A DNA stretch of 64,000 nt from Catalinimonas alkaloidigena (GCF_029504655.1 NZ_JAQFIL010000001.1:3477001-3541000), one strand, 5' to 3'. Numbered from the stretch's first letter, positions 35,885 to 45,931 are shown. Notes: generated by a model from the letters alone, not told the origin. Numbers and translations: made by a program.

Positions 35885-36952
35885 ATGTTATTGCATAACA
35901 GGATTGATAAAAAGATTTTGAAAAAACAAATGGAGGAGAGCAATGAAAAACGGGTTACTCTTTCTTTTTACAATTACGCTCACATAGAAAAGCCTGAAGT
36001 ACTTCGCGATAAACTTTTTGCTGAGTGGTCAGAAATTGGTGTATTAGGTCGTGTGTACCTTGCTAAGGAAGGCATTAATGCCCAGGTTAATGTGCCTGAA
36101 GAAAAATTTGAACTCTTTAAGGCAAATATGAATAACCTATCTTTTCTCAAAGGAGTCAGGTTAAATATAGCGGTTGAAAAGGAAGGTAAATCTTTTTATA
36201 AGCTCAAGATAAAAGTACGACCTAAAATCGTTGCTGATGGTCTTGAAGAAAGTCAATTTGATGTTACTGACAAAGGGACGCATGTAAATGCTGAGGAGTT
36301 TAATCGCCTGACTGAAGATCCTAACACTATTGTAGTGGATATGCGCAACCACTACGAAAGTGAAGTGGGACATTTTGAAAATGCTATACTTCCTGATGTA
36401 GATACTTTTAGAGATGCGTTACCTATAGTGAAAGAAACGCTTCAACCATACCGTGATCATAACATTATCATGTATTGTACCGGGGGTATACGTTGTGAAA
36501 AGGCCAGTGCATATTTCAAACACCTTGGATTTAAAAAGGTACATCAGTTAGAAGGCGGTATTATCAAATATGCTCATGAGGTAGAAGCTAAAGGTCTTAA
36601 AAATAAATTTATTGGAAAAAACTTTGTTTTTGACGAGAGACTTGGTGAACGCATCTCAGGTGATATAATCAGTCATTGTCACCAATGTGGTAAACCTTGT
36701 GACAGCCATACCAATTGTAAGAATGATGCCTGCCATCTCTTATTTATTCAATGCGAAGAGTGCTCTGAAAAATTTGAAGGCTGCTGCTCAGAAGAATGTA
36801 CAACATTCATTCATTTGGACGAAAACGAGCAAATAAAACTAAGAAAAAAGTTTCAGCAAAAACGAAATGTCTTTAAGAAAGGTAGGGCCGAACACCTCAA
36901 ACAACATTGGCTAAAAGACTTAAAAATTATCAAGAAGCAAGCTCACAGTTAA
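35885..36952 (+). CDS. trhO: tRNA uridine(34) hydroxylase, rhodanese-family (UPF0176)
   Basis: TrhO/YceA family protein of 355 residues; TrhO forms 5-hydroxyuridine at tRNA position 34. An N-terminal acylphosphatase-like domain (TLSFYNYAHIEKPEVLRDKL, AKEGINAQVNVPE) is followed by a rhodanese domain with the active-site loop YCTGGIRCEKAS. A C-terminal zinc-type cysteine cluster (CHQCGKPC, CKNDACH, CEEC, CCSEEC) completes the family layout. An intrinsic terminator overlaps its stop codon. It begins 12 bp after the RibD-like gene and is probably co-transcribed with it. Confidence 0.92.
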   Translation: MLLHNRIDKKILKKQMEESNEKRVTLSFYNYAHIEKPEVLRDKLFAEWSEIGVLGRVYLAKEGINAQVNVPEEKFELFKANMNNLSFLKGVRLNIAVEKEGKSFYKLKIKVRPKIVADGLEESQFDVTDKGTHVNAEEFNRLTEDPNTIVVDMRNHYESEVGHFENAILPDVDTFRDALPIVKETLQPYRDHNIIMYCTGGIRCEKASAYFKHLGFKKVHQLEGGIIKYAHEVEAKGLKNKFIGKNFVFDERLGERISGDIISHCHQCGKPCDSHTNCKNDACHLLFIQCEECSEKFEGCCSEECTTFIHLDENEQIKLRKKFQQKRNVFKKGRAEHLKQHWLKDLKIIKKQAHS

Positions 36953-36969
36953 ATGTGAGCTTTTTTTTT
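36939..36969 (+). terminator. Intrinsic terminator overlapping the trhO stop
   Basis: A 7-bp stem GCTCACA/TGTGAGC (36941-36947 with 36954-36960), extended by A-T pairs, is followed by nine T. The trhO TAA (36950-36952) lies in the loop, so the left arm of the stem is coding sequence. Confidence 0.88.
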
Positions 36970-37192
36970 GCATAGCTTCTCAGGATCATCTTCTTTCCTC
37001 TACTGTAAAGCATTAAAGTGAAAAGATGCTATCCATACTTCTTTCCAAATACCGATTATTCCATCATATGTAACTTTTGATTATGGTTTGAAGGTACGCA
37101 AGTGCACTCTGCTGCTAATTTTGATAGTACTTTAAGTAGCCAATAGAGGTGAAGCAGAAGGAAGAACAAACCACACATAATTAAAGTTATTC

Positions 37193-38164
37193 ATGCCCAA
37201 AATAAAATATTATTACGATTCCAATACCTGTAAGTATGAAAGAGTAAAAGTGACCAAAAAGGAATGGATTATTGATGGGGTCATGAATATTTCTATCGTT
37301 CTGTTTGCGGCAATTGGGATAGCTTTTATTTACATGAACTTTTGCGATTCTCCTAAAGAAGTAAGCCTGAAAAAAGAAAATGAAAAGCTGCACTTCTATT
37401 ACAATATTCTACATAAACAAATGGATGAAGCATCGTCCAAGCTGGCTCTCCTTCAAGATCGTGACGATGGAATTTATCGCACCATATACGAACAGGATCC
37501 TATCCCAGAGTCAGTAAGAAATGCAGGCATCGGAGGTGTGGAGCGTTATAACAAATTACTAAAGGCCAATCTAAGTGAAGAAGAGCTGATATTATCAACT
37601 GTAAAAGACTTTGATCAGATCAAAAGAAAAATGTACATACAGACGAAGTCGTATGATGAACTTTTGACATTGGCTAAGAATCAACACCTTATGTTGGCTT
37701 CAATACCCGCTATTGCACCTATTTCAACAAATGACTCATATTTGTCCTCTGGATTTGGCCTTCGTTATCATCCTATTTATAAAATAAGAAAATTGCATAC
37801 CGGATTGGATTTTGCGGCACGTATTGGTACGGCAATATATGCAACTGGTGGTGGTACCGTATCAAAAGTATCAACCAGCTATTATGGCTATGGAAGACAG
37901 GTGGAAATTGATCATGGCTTTGGCTTTAAAACAAAGTACGCTCATATGTCTGAGTTTAATGTTAAAGTTGGGCAAAAAGTAAAGCGAGGTGAGTGTATTG
38001 GATACTCAGGAAATTCCGGCACTTCTTCTGGTCCCCACTTACATTATGAAGTTCACAAAAACAGAAAAAAAGTGAACCCGATCCACTATATTTACCGGGA
38101 TATTACCGAAGAAGAGTATGAAATGTTAGTTAAACTGGCTTCTATTGAAAACCAGTCTATGTAA
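37193..38164 (+). CDS. M23 family metallopeptidase (membrane-anchored)
   Basis: LytM/M23 zinc endopeptidase of 323 residues acting on peptidoglycan. A basic cytoplasmic start is followed by one transmembrane helix (about 28-48) and a coiled-coil stretch (about 58-90). The catalytic domain has the HTGLDFAARIGTAIYA segment (His and Asp ligands), YAHMSEFNVKVGQKVKRG and GPHLHYEVH. Topology matches Bacteroidota MepM/NlpD-like anchored endopeptidases. Ends at a bidirectional terminator. Confidence 0.92.
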   Translation: MPKIKYYYDSNTCKYERVKVTKKEWIIDGVMNISIVLFAAIGIAFIYMNFCDSPKEVSLKKENEKLHFYYNILHKQMDEASSKLALLQDRDDGIYRTIYEQDPIPESVRNAGIGGVERYNKLLKANLSEEELILSTVKDFDQIKRKMYIQTKSYDELLTLAKNQHLMLASIPAIAPISTNDSYLSSGFGLRYHPIYKIRKLHTGLDFAARIGTAIYATGGGTVSKVSTSYYGYGRQVEIDHGFGFKTKYAHMSEFNVKVGQKVKRGECIGYSGNSGTSSGPHLHYEVHKNRKKVNPIHYIYRDITEEEYEMLVKLASIENQSM

Positions 38165-38192
38165 CCACTTAACTGAAATTAAAGGTTTTTGT

Positions 38193-38240
38193 AAAAAAAG
38201 TAATAGCGCACAATTGTTTAAATGGCTATTACTTTTTTTA
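38193..38240. terminator. Bidirectional terminator between M23 gene and small membrane protein
   Basis: GTAATAGC (38200-38207) pairs with GCTATTAC (38225-38232), flanked by an A run on the left and seven T on the right. It can end the M23 transcript on the plus strand and the convergent small gene on the minus strand. Confidence 0.8.
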
Positions 38241-38242
38241 TC

Positions 38243-38446
38243 TTATTTTTTGCTGTTACTCCAAAGTATTACGCCTATTACAAGGACTATAATACTGATA
38301 ATCAGGGGAACATAATTAGCCTGACTTACCACTACATCAGCACCAAAAATACTAAAACTATCTGAGTCATCAGCAACTTGCATACCGGTAATGGCAGTAG
38401 CTGCAATACCTACCAGAGTGAGAACTATTCCCAATCCTTTTTTCAT
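38243..38446 (-). CDS. Small two-span membrane protein
   Basis: Protein of 67 residues with two hydrophobic segments: residues 4-21 (LGIVLTLVGIAATAITG) and 45-62 (VPLIISIIVLVIGVILWS). A short polar loop rich in Asp and Ser joins them, and the C-terminus is NSKK. Function unknown. Its own terminator and good start (MKKG) support it as a real gene. Confidence 0.65.
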   Translation of the reverse strand: MKKGLGIVLTLVGIAATAITGMQVADDSDSFSIFGADVVVSQANYVPLIISIIVLVIGVILWSNSKK

Positions 38447-38580
38447 AAAAAGTTAATTAATAATTAAAAAATTAAGTCAGTTAAGCTTTAATTTATCAGT
38501 AAAATGAAACTGAGAAAAGACTAACTGCATCAAAGTATAAATTTTCTATAAAGTAAAGAAGATCTAACACTTAAATTGTT

Positions 38581-39324
38581 TCAGGCATTTGTTTTATGCT
38601 TATTCTTATTTATTCCTTTGCTTAAATAAAAAATAGCTACTACCAAAATAACCAAAGATACCGCAAAGATGATGAGAACAGTGATTGATGAGCTTGTTAA
38701 TATACTATAATTGGCACCCTCCCCATCTTGCGCATAAGCTTCACCAGATGTATTGTCGGACGATGCCTCTTCCTTAATTCCATCGTCAGACTGTGCATTA
38801 CCACTTGCACCTACTCCTAAGGATGCTGTTTCGGATATCGACTCTTTTTTTATGTAGGCCAAGATACTAAGGATATCATCATCAGACAAAAACTCAAAAG
38901 CAGGCATAATCTGCTCGTTGTATTGACTAAATAGTTGTTTTGCGTATTTCTCTTCAGGATCAGAAATTACTTCCTGGGAATTTTTTATGAATCTTATCAA
39001 CCAATCAGTAGGCCTGGTACCATGCACACTAGCCAGTGCTGGTCCAATTAGTTGCTTTTCAATCATGTGGCATGCACTACAATGCTGGCCAAACAGGTCC
39101 CTGCCATGAGCAACAGCTTGAGGATTATCAGGGATACTTACTTTTGTCTCATCACTCTCTACATTTTGTATGTTTTCTTCAGGATTTTCCTGAGCTTGAG
39201 TATCATATGTAGAGATGAAAAAAAACAAACTCAATAAATATAAAAGTGAGACCAGGAAACTTTTGTGGTTTCTTTTTTCGCTGTATTTAAAAATTGAGAA
39301 CATCTGAGTAAAATTATTAGTCAA
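38581..39324 (-). CDS. Membrane-anchored class I cytochrome c
   Basis: Protein of 247 residues. The signal sequence has its core at about 22-38 and ends near TQAQ. One haem site CSACH is at 82-86, with likely axial Met140 in IMPAFEF. After an Asp/Ser/Glu-rich linker a C-terminal transmembrane helix (about 211-232) anchors it with a short basic cytoplasmic tail. Such anchored monohaem proteins pass electrons to terminal oxidases; the partner is unknown. An ATG at 39303 is an alternative start. Confidence 0.85.
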   Translation of the reverse strand: MTNNFTQMFSIFKYSEKRNHKSFLVSLLYLLSLFFFISTYDTQAQENPEENIQNVESDETKVSIPDNPQAVAHGRDLFGQHCSACHMIEKQLIGPALASVHGTRPTDWLIRFIKNSQEVISDPEEKYAKQLFSQYNEQIMPAFEFLSDDDILSILAYIKKESISETASLGVGASGNAQSDDGIKEEASSDNTSGEAYAQDGEGANYSILTSSSITVLIIFAVSLVILVVAIFYLSKGINKNKHKTNA

Positions 39325-39439
39325 AAAAATATCTTATTGTATATTGTTGAAAGATGTAGAACAACTCAAATGTTTTGGAATATTATCTTTTCATGATTTA
39401 GACTTAAGTATTATTAAATCCTTCTTTTGCGTTTAAGGA

Positions 39440-39488
39440 CAAAGAAAAGCCTGACTTACTATACTTTAATGCACAAATAGATCAGGCT
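39440..39488 (-). terminator. Probable terminator of the parE-sensor-parC operon
   Basis: Read on the minus strand, AGCCTGA and TCAGGCT (39482-39488 with 39448-39454) form a 7-bp stem with a long 27-base loop, followed by TTTTCTTT. It lies 18 bases past the parC stop. The long loop lowers confidence. Confidence 0.5.
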
Positions 39489-39506
39489 GTTTGAGAAAAG
39501 AACGTG

Positions 39507-42143
39507 TTACTTATTAAAAAGGCCTAACTGGTCTTTTGAAGGTTTAGCTTTTTTTTTATCATCATTATTCTTGTTGATTTCCCATACTACTTCCTCACCT
39601 GCAGATATATCTCCATTTTCAGTTTTTTTATTTTTTCCTGTATTCTTTTGCTCCTGACCATTGGAGAGAGCATCATCTATAAGGGTAAGGGTTTTGACTT
39701 TGTGAGGCGTTAGTTGATTGCCCAAAGCTTTCCACCCTTTAATATCTACGATTATATCCAGATCAATTATTTGCTTCTCATGCTGTTTCTGGCCATCTTT
39801 TTTGTAAATAAGTTCTACCTGCGGCTGCTTTAGAGTGGTAGCTAACAATAATCTTGAACTGCGTGCATCGGTAATGAAACAAAATTTACGGTCTGCTGAA
39901 GATGTCTCTATCTGAAACCTCTTTACCAGATGATTTTTAGACAAGCCATCATAATAAACAGCAGTTAACGTGTTTTGCGAATCAAATTTCTCGATTAAAA
40001 TGATGTTATCCGGATCAAACTTATTGGTGAGTTCATATGATTTTATTTCATAACAACCGTCTTTATAAACTGCCAATACCTGATCTTCTCCCTCAAAATT
40101 ACCTAAATACTTTCCTCTTTCATCCGTATTTAGCGTGCCTACAAAATCATCGTACCAAATATCCAAACCACCCATGGTAGACTCACCTTCAGCTATTTTA
40201 ACCACCTTACGGATAGGATACTTTGTCAGTATATTACCCTGAGCTCCCCTACCCTTGATGTCTAGTGTAGCGAAATCAAAATCAAACTCTTTGATCTTAG
40301 CTCGTGATCTTCCTGACAGATAGACTTTGATAACTTCTGCCTCAGCATTAGGGTTAGCTGAGAAGTAATGTACTTTTGAGCCTGCATTACCTTTGGTAAG
40401 GTCATATTCCTTGTCGCGTGTAACAGCCAATACCTGAAAACGTTTCACCATGGAGCGGCCGGTCTTTCCATCTACATAGATCATGTTGTATACTTTACGC
40501 TCATCATTTTTCCTGAATACATCAACATGAATAATGTCTTTCCCTACAAATACTTTATCATTAATCTTGGTGACCATGCACTTTCCATCAGCTCTAAAAA
40601 CAATGATATCGTCAATATCAGAGCATTCGGTAACAAACTCATCTTTCTTCAAGCCATATCCAATGAAGCCATCTTTACGGTTTACAAAAAGTTTTTCATT
40701 CGTAAGCGCCACTACATTGGCAGAAATCGTATCAAAATTTTTGATTAAGGTTTTACGTTCCCTTCCTTTACCGTATTTATCCAGCAGACCTTTAAAATAT
40801 TTGATTGCAAAATCTCGGATATGCTCCAGATCATATTTGGTCTGCTCGAGCTCATCCTGCATTTTTTTCATCAGCTCATCAGCCTTAAAGCTATCGAACT
40901 TAGAGATTCGCTTAATTTTGATCTCGGTAAGCCTTACCAGATCATCCTGGGTAATCTCTCTGTAAAAGTCTTTTTTAAATGGGTCTAAACCATTGTCTAT
41001 TCTTTTCAGGACATCTTCCCAGGTTTCCGCTTCTTCTATATCACGATATATACGGTTTTCTATGAAGATCTTTTCCAGCGAGGAAAACAGGATTTTCTCC
41101 ATGAGTTCCTGATACTTAATTTCAAGCTCATGCTTCAGCAGATTAACTGTCTGTTCGGTATTTACCTTAAGCAACTCATTTACTCCCAGAAAGCGGGGTT
41201 TATCTTCCAGAATCACACAGGTATTAGGGGAAATAGACACCTCACAGTCAGTAAAAGCGTAGAGTGCATCTTTGGTAATATCGGGAGACTGACCGGGAGC
41301 CAGAGATACAAGAATTTCTATATCCTTAGCAGTATTGTCTACTACCTTTTTGACCTTGATTTTACCTTTGTCATTGGCTTTTAGAATGGAATCTATCAGG
41401 CTATTGGTAGTGGTTCCAAATGGTATATCCTTGATTACAAGTGTTTTCTTGTCATATTCTTCTATTGTAGCCCTTACCCTTACTTTTCCTCCTCTTTTAC
41501 CTTCATTATAATCTGAAAAATCTGCCATCCCTCCGGTAGGAAAGTCAGGAAGAAGATTGATCGTTTTATTCCTTAAAAAATCAATAGAAGCTTGTAACAA
41601 CTCACAGAAATTGTGCGGTAGCACTCGCGTAGACAGTCCTACGGCAATACCTTCTACTCCCTGGGCCAATAAGAGTGGAAACTTGACCGGAAAAGTAACA
41701 GGTTCTTTCTTACGGCCATCATAGGAAAGTTGCCACTCAGTCGTTTGAGGATTAAAAACTATATCCAACGCAAATTTTGACAGACGGGCCTCTATATAAC
41801 GGGGTGCTGCCGCATTATCCCCGGTACGCAAATCACCCCAGTTGCCCTGAGTTTCTATCAATAAATCCTTCTGGCCCATACCTACCATAGCATCACCGAT
41901 GGAGGCATCTCCGTGAGGGTGGTATTGCATGGTTTGCCCTATGATATTAGCTACTTTATTAAATCTGCCGTCATCCATTTCCTTCATGGCATGAAGAATA
42001 CGTCTTTGTACGGGCTTAAGACCATCTTCTATGGCAGGAACTGCTCTTTCCAGAATCACATATGAGGCATAGTCAAGAAACCAGTTCTCATACATTCCAT
42101 CTATTTTTTCACCTGATTGTAGTTCTTTGTCCTTTTCGCTCAT
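39507..42143 (-). CDS. parC: DNA topoisomerase IV subunit A
   Basis: GyrA/ParC-family type IIA topoisomerase subunit of 878 residues. The N-terminus has DGLKPVQRRILHAM and the catalytic Tyr116 follows Arg115 in AAPRYIEARL. The C-terminal part has beta-propeller-like repeats (GKCMVTKINDKVFVGKDI; NAGSKVHYF) and ends in a Lys-rich tail with QLGLFNK. Pairing with parE upstream, and ParE's short length, indicate topoisomerase IV rather than gyrase. It lies 29 bp after the four-helix sensor gene. Confidence 0.93.
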   Translation of the reverse strand: MSEKDKELQSGEKIDGMYENWFLDYASYVILERAVPAIEDGLKPVQRRILHAMKEMDDGRFNKVANIIGQTMQYHPHGDASIGDAMVGMGQKDLLIETQGNWGDLRTGDNAAAPRYIEARLSKFALDIVFNPQTTEWQLSYDGRKKEPVTFPVKFPLLLAQGVEGIAVGLSTRVLPHNFCELLQASIDFLRNKTINLLPDFPTGGMADFSDYNEGKRGGKVRVRATIEEYDKKTLVIKDIPFGTTTNSLIDSILKANDKGKIKVKKVVDNTAKDIEILVSLAPGQSPDITKDALYAFTDCEVSISPNTCVILEDKPRFLGVNELLKVNTEQTVNLLKHELEIKYQELMEKILFSSLEKIFIENRIYRDIEEAETWEDVLKRIDNGLDPFKKDFYREITQDDLVRLTEIKIKRISKFDSFKADELMKKMQDELEQTKYDLEHIRDFAIKYFKGLLDKYGKGRERKTLIKNFDTISANVVALTNEKLFVNRKDGFIGYGLKKDEFVTECSDIDDIIVFRADGKCMVTKINDKVFVGKDIIHVDVFRKNDERKVYNMIYVDGKTGRSMVKRFQVLAVTRDKEYDLTKGNAGSKVHYFSANPNAEAEVIKVYLSGRSRAKIKEFDFDFATLDIKGRGAQGNILTKYPIRKVVKIAEGESTMGGLDIWYDDFVGTLNTDERGKYLGNFEGEDQVLAVYKDGCYEIKSYELTNKFDPDNIILIEKFDSQNTLTAVYYDGLSKNHLVKRFQIETSSADRKFCFITDARSSRLLLATTLKQPQVELIYKKDGQKQHEKQIIDLDIIVDIKGWKALGNQLTPHKVKTLTLIDDALSNGQEQKNTGKNKKTENGDISAGEEVVWEINKNNDDKKKAKPSKDQLGLFNK

Positions 42144-42172
42144 TTCAATCTTATTGCGTGCTCCTTATAACG

Positions 42173-42823
42173 TTATTTAACTTTGATTTGAAGTACTTTC
42201 AGCATATTTACCGTAATCATTATTGCTATACCTAAACTTAGATAGGCAAGAACCTGTATGCTTCTCACTTTCTTTTGGGCATTTTTATAAAGTTTATGCC
42301 CTACGGTTATCTGAATATCTTCTAACTTATGCGTGGTATCCAAAAGCTTTTCAAATGCGGGAATGCTTTCACGCAGATAAACCGTATTGGCTGCTTCAAA
42401 TTGTTTATTTTCTATATTTCTGATGATTTCATTTTCTATCCTTCGGTAATTCTTAACATGAGTATTAAACTCATTTAACCTATTAGCTTCATCCACTGTC
42501 AGGTTAGTTTTGGCATACTTTGCCTCAATCTGATCAATAATATCATTATTAACCCTGATTTTACTGATCACTTTTTTTATCTCCTCATTCTCTTCCATAT
42601 ACACCAATTCTTCCAGGTTGAGACGGTTCCTGTAGAACTGCTCCTGTATTTTAGCCAGATCAAATGAAGGAACCAGCCTGTCTTCTAACATGGACTTAAA
42701 ATCTTGCGAAAAATCTGTCAAATTACGTGATGTCACAATTGTTAGAATATTGAGCAACACAAGTACTACCAAAAAAGAAATGATAATTCTCTCTCTGTTA
42801 GATAATTTGCCAAGAAATCGCAT
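42173..42823 (-). CDS. Four-helix-bundle membrane sensor-like protein between parE and parC
   Basis: Protein of 216 residues: transmembrane helix at about 13-32, a helical periplasmic region of about 150 residues like the 4HB_MCP sensory domain of chemoreceptors, and a second transmembrane helix at about 190-210 ending in LQIKVK. There is no cytoplasmic signalling domain. It starts 12 bp after parE and ends 29 bp before parC, on the same strand, so all three are probably one transcript. Why a periplasmic sensor should be made with topoisomerase IV is not clear. Confidence 0.75.
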   Translation of the reverse strand: MRFLGKLSNRERIIISFLVVLVLLNILTIVTSRNLTDFSQDFKSMLEDRLVPSFDLAKIQEQFYRNRLNLEELVYMEENEEIKKVISKIRVNNDIIDQIEAKYAKTNLTVDEANRLNEFNTHVKNYRRIENEIIRNIENKQFEAANTVYLRESIPAFEKLLDTTHKLEDIQITVGHKLYKNAQKKVRSIQVLAYLSLGIAIMITVNMLKVLQIKVK

Positions 42824-42835
42824 AAAGTTGTTGTA

Positions 42836-44698
42836 TTAAACGGCTGCTTCTACCAGGTCTTTTTCTACCCTAAGCCTATCAATAATGAAAGTCTGACGGT
42901 CAGGCGTATTTTTACCCATGTAGAAAGTTAATAGTTTTTTAATGCTTACCTTATCATCTATAATAATAGGCTGTAACTTAATATCTTCACCAATAAAAGC
43001 ACCAAATTCATCCGGTGAAATCTCACCTAAGCCCTTAAAACGGGTAATTTCAGGTTTACCACCGAGTTTATTTACTGCCCGTCTTTTTTCTTCTTCAGAA
43101 TAACAATAGATCGTTTGCTTTTTATTTCTTACCCTAAACAAAGGAGTATCCAGAATAAAAACATGGCCATTGCGCACCAGATCCGGAAAGAACTGCAAAA
43201 AGAAAGTCAGCATGAGCAATCGTATATGCATGCCATCAACATCCGCATCAGTTGCGATGATAATTTTGCGATAACGCAAACCATCCAGCCCATCTTCTAT
43301 ATTTAAAGCATGTTGAAGCAGGTTGAATTCTTCATTTTCATAGACGACCTTTTTGGTCAGAGAAAAACAATTCAAAGGTTTACCTCTTAAGCTAAATACT
43401 GCCTGTGTCTGCACATCTCTAGACTTGGTAATGGATCCACTAGCTGAATCTCCCTCGGTGATGAATATCATAGTATCATCAACTTTTTCTCCCTTTTTAT
43501 CGTCGTAGTGGATACGGCAGTCCCTCAGTTTCTTGTTGTGTAAATTAGCTTTCTTAGCTCTTTCATTAGCTAGCTTTTTGATACCAGCAATTTCTTTCCG
43601 TTCACGTTCAGATTGCTGAATTCTCTTTAAGAGGGCATTGGCTGTTTCTTGGTGTCGGTGCAGATAGTTATCAAGCTGATTTTTGATAAAGTCATTGATA
43701 AACGTACGCATGGTGGGCCCCTCAGGCCCCACGTTTTGTGAACCTAGTTTCGTCTTGGTTTGTGACTCAAATACAGGCTCCTGCACTCTTACGGAAATTG
43801 CCGCCACAATAGAAGCCCGGATATCTGCCGCTTCAAAGTTTTTGTTGTAAAACTCACGTACTGCCCTTACTACTGCTTCACGGAATGCCGCCAGATGCGT
43901 ACCTCCCTGTGTGGTGTATTGTCCATTAACAAAAGAATAATATTCCTCGCCATACTGGTTTGTATGTGACATTGCCACTTCTATATCCTCTCCTTTCAGA
44001 TGGATGATAGGGTAGCGAAGATTATCTTCAGAAGTTTTATTGGAAAGGAGGTCTAACAGCCCGTTTTCTGAGTGATATTTTTTTCCATTAAAAATAATGG
44101 TCAGTCCTGAATTCAGGTAAGCGTAGTTCCAAAGCTGGTTTTCAAGAAACTGAGGACGAAAATGAAAATTTTTAAAAACGTCATCATCAGGTTCAAATAT
44201 GATGAGTGTACCGTTTTTATCCGTGGATTTGGTGATCTTAGCATCATTAGTGATAACACCACGCTCAAATTCTGCCACTTTAGTTTTTCCTTCACGGAAG
44301 GATTGCACCTTAAAATGATTGGAAAGGGCATTAACAGCCTTGGTTCCTACCCCATTCAAACCTACTGATTTTTGGAAGGCTTTGGAGTCATATTTTCCCC
44401 CGGTATTAATTTTTGATACACAATCAACTACTTTGCCCAATGGTATTCCACGACCGTAGTCACGGATCTCCACCCGCTTGTCAGTAACTTTGATGTCAAT
44501 GACTTTTCCATAACCCATTACATGCTCGTCAATACAGTTGTCTATGACTTCTTTCACCAGCACGTATATACCATCATCAAATGAAGACCCGTCACCTAGT
44601 TTACCAATATACATTCCCGGCCTCAGGCGGATATGCTCACGCCAGTCCAGTGAACGTATACTATCCTCATCGTAGTTACTGTGATTGTTGTTTGCCAT
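42836..44698 (-). CDS. parE: DNA topoisomerase IV subunit B
   Basis: GyrB/ParE-family ATPase subunit of 620 residues (E. coli ParE 630). GHKL ATP site: [18 protein letters not shown] and DYGRGIPLG, with [13 protein letters not shown]. The TOPRIM domain has [11 protein letters not shown] and [10 protein letters not shown]. The C-terminus has [18 protein letters not shown]. First gene of the parE-sensor-parC set; upstream lies a 190-bp gap after the hydrolase gene. Confidence 0.95.
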   Translation of the reverse strand: MANNNHSNYDEDSIRSLDWREHIRLRPGMYIGKLGDGSSFDDGIYVLVKEVIDNCIDEHVMGYGKVIDIKVTDKRVEIRDYGRGIPLGKVVDCVSKINTGGKYDSKAFQKSVGLNGVGTKAVNALSNHFKVQSFREGKTKVAEFERGVITNDAKITKSTDKNGTLIIFEPDDDVFKNFHFRPQFLENQLWNYAYLNSGLTIIFNGKKYHSENGLLDLLSNKTSEDNLRYPIIHLKGEDIEVAMSHTNQYGEEYYSFVNGQYTTQGGTHLAAFREAVVRAVREFYNKNFEAADIRASIVAAISVRVQEPVFESQTKTKLGSQNVGPEGPTMRTFINDFIKNQLDNYLHRHQETANALLKRIQQSERERKEIAGIKKLANERAKKANLHNKKLRDCRIHYDDKKGEKVDDTMIFITEGDSASGSITKSRDVQTQAVFSLRGKPLNCFSLTKKVVYENEEFNLLQHALNIEDGLDGLRYRKIIIATDADVDGMHIRLLMLTFFLQFFPDLVRNGHVFILDTPLFRVRNKKQTIYCYSEEEKRRAVNKLGGKPEITRFKGLGEISPDEFGAFIGEDIKLQPIIIDDKVSIKKLLTFYMGKNTPDRQTFIIDRLRVEKDLVEAAV

Positions 44699-44888
44699 AT
44701 ATTTTAGAAAAAACTTATAATACGTAAAATTTGCCTTGAACGCTCTAAATTGAAGATTTCTTATGCTTAATGCAAGTATACTCGCTGTGGAAACAGTTAA
44801 GGCTTTGACTTAGTTCGCACCCCCTATACACTTGAATCTCAGCTAAATTGCCCAGGGAAAGTAAGGAGAAATAGAGCCTAAAAAAAAT

Positions 44889-45650
44889 TTAAATTTCTAT
44901 GCTCAGGCTATCATAAGCCAACTGAACACCTAAAGGCAACATACGGCTTACCTCTTGGTGCATGCCTAAATTGTGACTGATGTGCGTGAGAAAAGCCCGC
45001 CTAGGATTGATTTCTTCAATTAAAGCCAGAGACTCTTCAAGGGTAAAGTGTGATATATGCTGCTTGTGTTGTAATGCATTTAGCACCAAAACCTCAGTGC
45101 CGAACAATTTTTCTTTTTCTTCTTCGGCAATGGTCTTTGCATCAGTTATATAGGTAAAATTTCCAATACGGTAGCCAAACACAGGAAGCTTGTAATGAAG
45201 AACCTCTATGGGTGTGAAAGTAACTCCTTCTGCAATAAAGGGCTGATTCTGGATTTCATTGACCACTACTCTAGGAACGCCCGGATATTTGTCATTGACA
45301 AAGACATAAGCAAACTCCTGTTTTAACTGCCTGATTACCTGACTAGAAGCATATACCGGCATGTCTTTCTGCTGGGTGAAATTAAAACCTCGCACATCAT
45401 CCATTCCGGCAATATGATCTTTATGCTGATGGGTAAATATTAATGCATCCAGTTTTGTGATCTGATTGCTAAGTACCTGTTGTCTAAAATCAGGACCGGA
45501 GTCAATAATAAAGCTTTTGTCATCTACTTCTATGTGAACAGATGACCTCAAACGTTTGTCCCGATAATCTAATGAACTACATACTTTGCACTGACAATTG
45601 ATGACAGGCACACCCTGTGATGTTCCTGTGCCTAAAAAAGTTACTCTCAA
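44889..45650 (-). CDS. PhnP-like MBL-fold metallo-hydrolase
   Basis: Metallo-beta-lactamase fold phosphodiesterase-type protein of 253 residues. N-terminal LGTGTSQGVPVINCQCKVC carries the cysteine cluster seen in PhnP. The metal site is THQHKDHIAG, followed by LTHISHNLGMH near the end. PhnP cleaves a cyclic ribose phosphate and 2',3'-cyclic nucleotides; this protein's substrate is unknown. Its ATG overlaps the stop of the 94-residue gene by four bases, so it is the last member of a coupled kinase/regulator operon. Confidence 0.87.
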   Translation of the reverse strand: MRVTFLGTGTSQGVPVINCQCKVCSSLDYRDKRLRSSVHIEVDDKSFIIDSGPDFRQQVLSNQITKLDALIFTHQHKDHIAGMDDVRGFNFTQQKDMPVYASSQVIRQLKQEFAYVFVNDKYPGVPRVVVNEIQNQPFIAEGVTFTPIEVLHYKLPVFGYRIGNFTYITDAKTIAEEEKEKLFGTEVLVLNALQHKQHISHFTLEESLALIEEINPRRAFLTHISHNLGMHQEVSRMLPLGVQLAYDSLSIEI

Positions 45651-45931
45651 ATCTCAGAGGAAGTTTCCAGTATTTCCAGTAAAAATTTTTTGTTTTTATC
45701 ACTAAGGGATTCAATATCCAGGTCCACCAGCTTGATAATATCCATCAGGCAATTGATCTTGCCTTCCATCGGATAGTATTTATTGATGATCGCTACTTTG
45801 TTTTCGTTAAGAATACAGTATCCCGACTTGAAGTTACCTTTTTCGTACCTTAGGATGTAGTCTGATTCGGCAAATAGATCTTCAAGTTTATTTAAAAAAT
45901 GCTTAGTGTACTTAACTTCACCTGCTGCCAT
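45647..45931 (-). CDS. Uncharacterised 94-residue protein coupled to response regulator and hydrolase
   Basis: Soluble protein of 94 residues with no signal or transmembrane segment. It reads as an N-terminal helix (YTKHFLNKLEDLFAESDY), a beta hairpin (ILRYEKGNFKSGYCILNENKVAIINKYY), and C-terminal helices with KINCLMDIIKLVDLDIESLSDKNKKFLLEIL. No family is recognised with certainty. Its ATG overlaps the regulator's TAA (TAATG) and its stop overlaps the hydrolase ATG by four bases, so its synthesis is tied to both. Confidence 0.7.
   Translation of the reverse strand: MAAGEVKYTKHFLNKLEDLFAESDYILRYEKGNFKSGYCILNENKVAIINKYYPMEGKINCLMDIIKLVDLDIESLSDKNKKFLLEILETSSEI

Noticed and set aside
39507..44698. 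Assignment of the type IIA topoisomerase pair as DNA gyrase
   Set aside because: The B subunit is 620 residues and the two genes are in one operon; these fit topoisomerase IV in Bacteroidota better than gyrase, although function was not tested.
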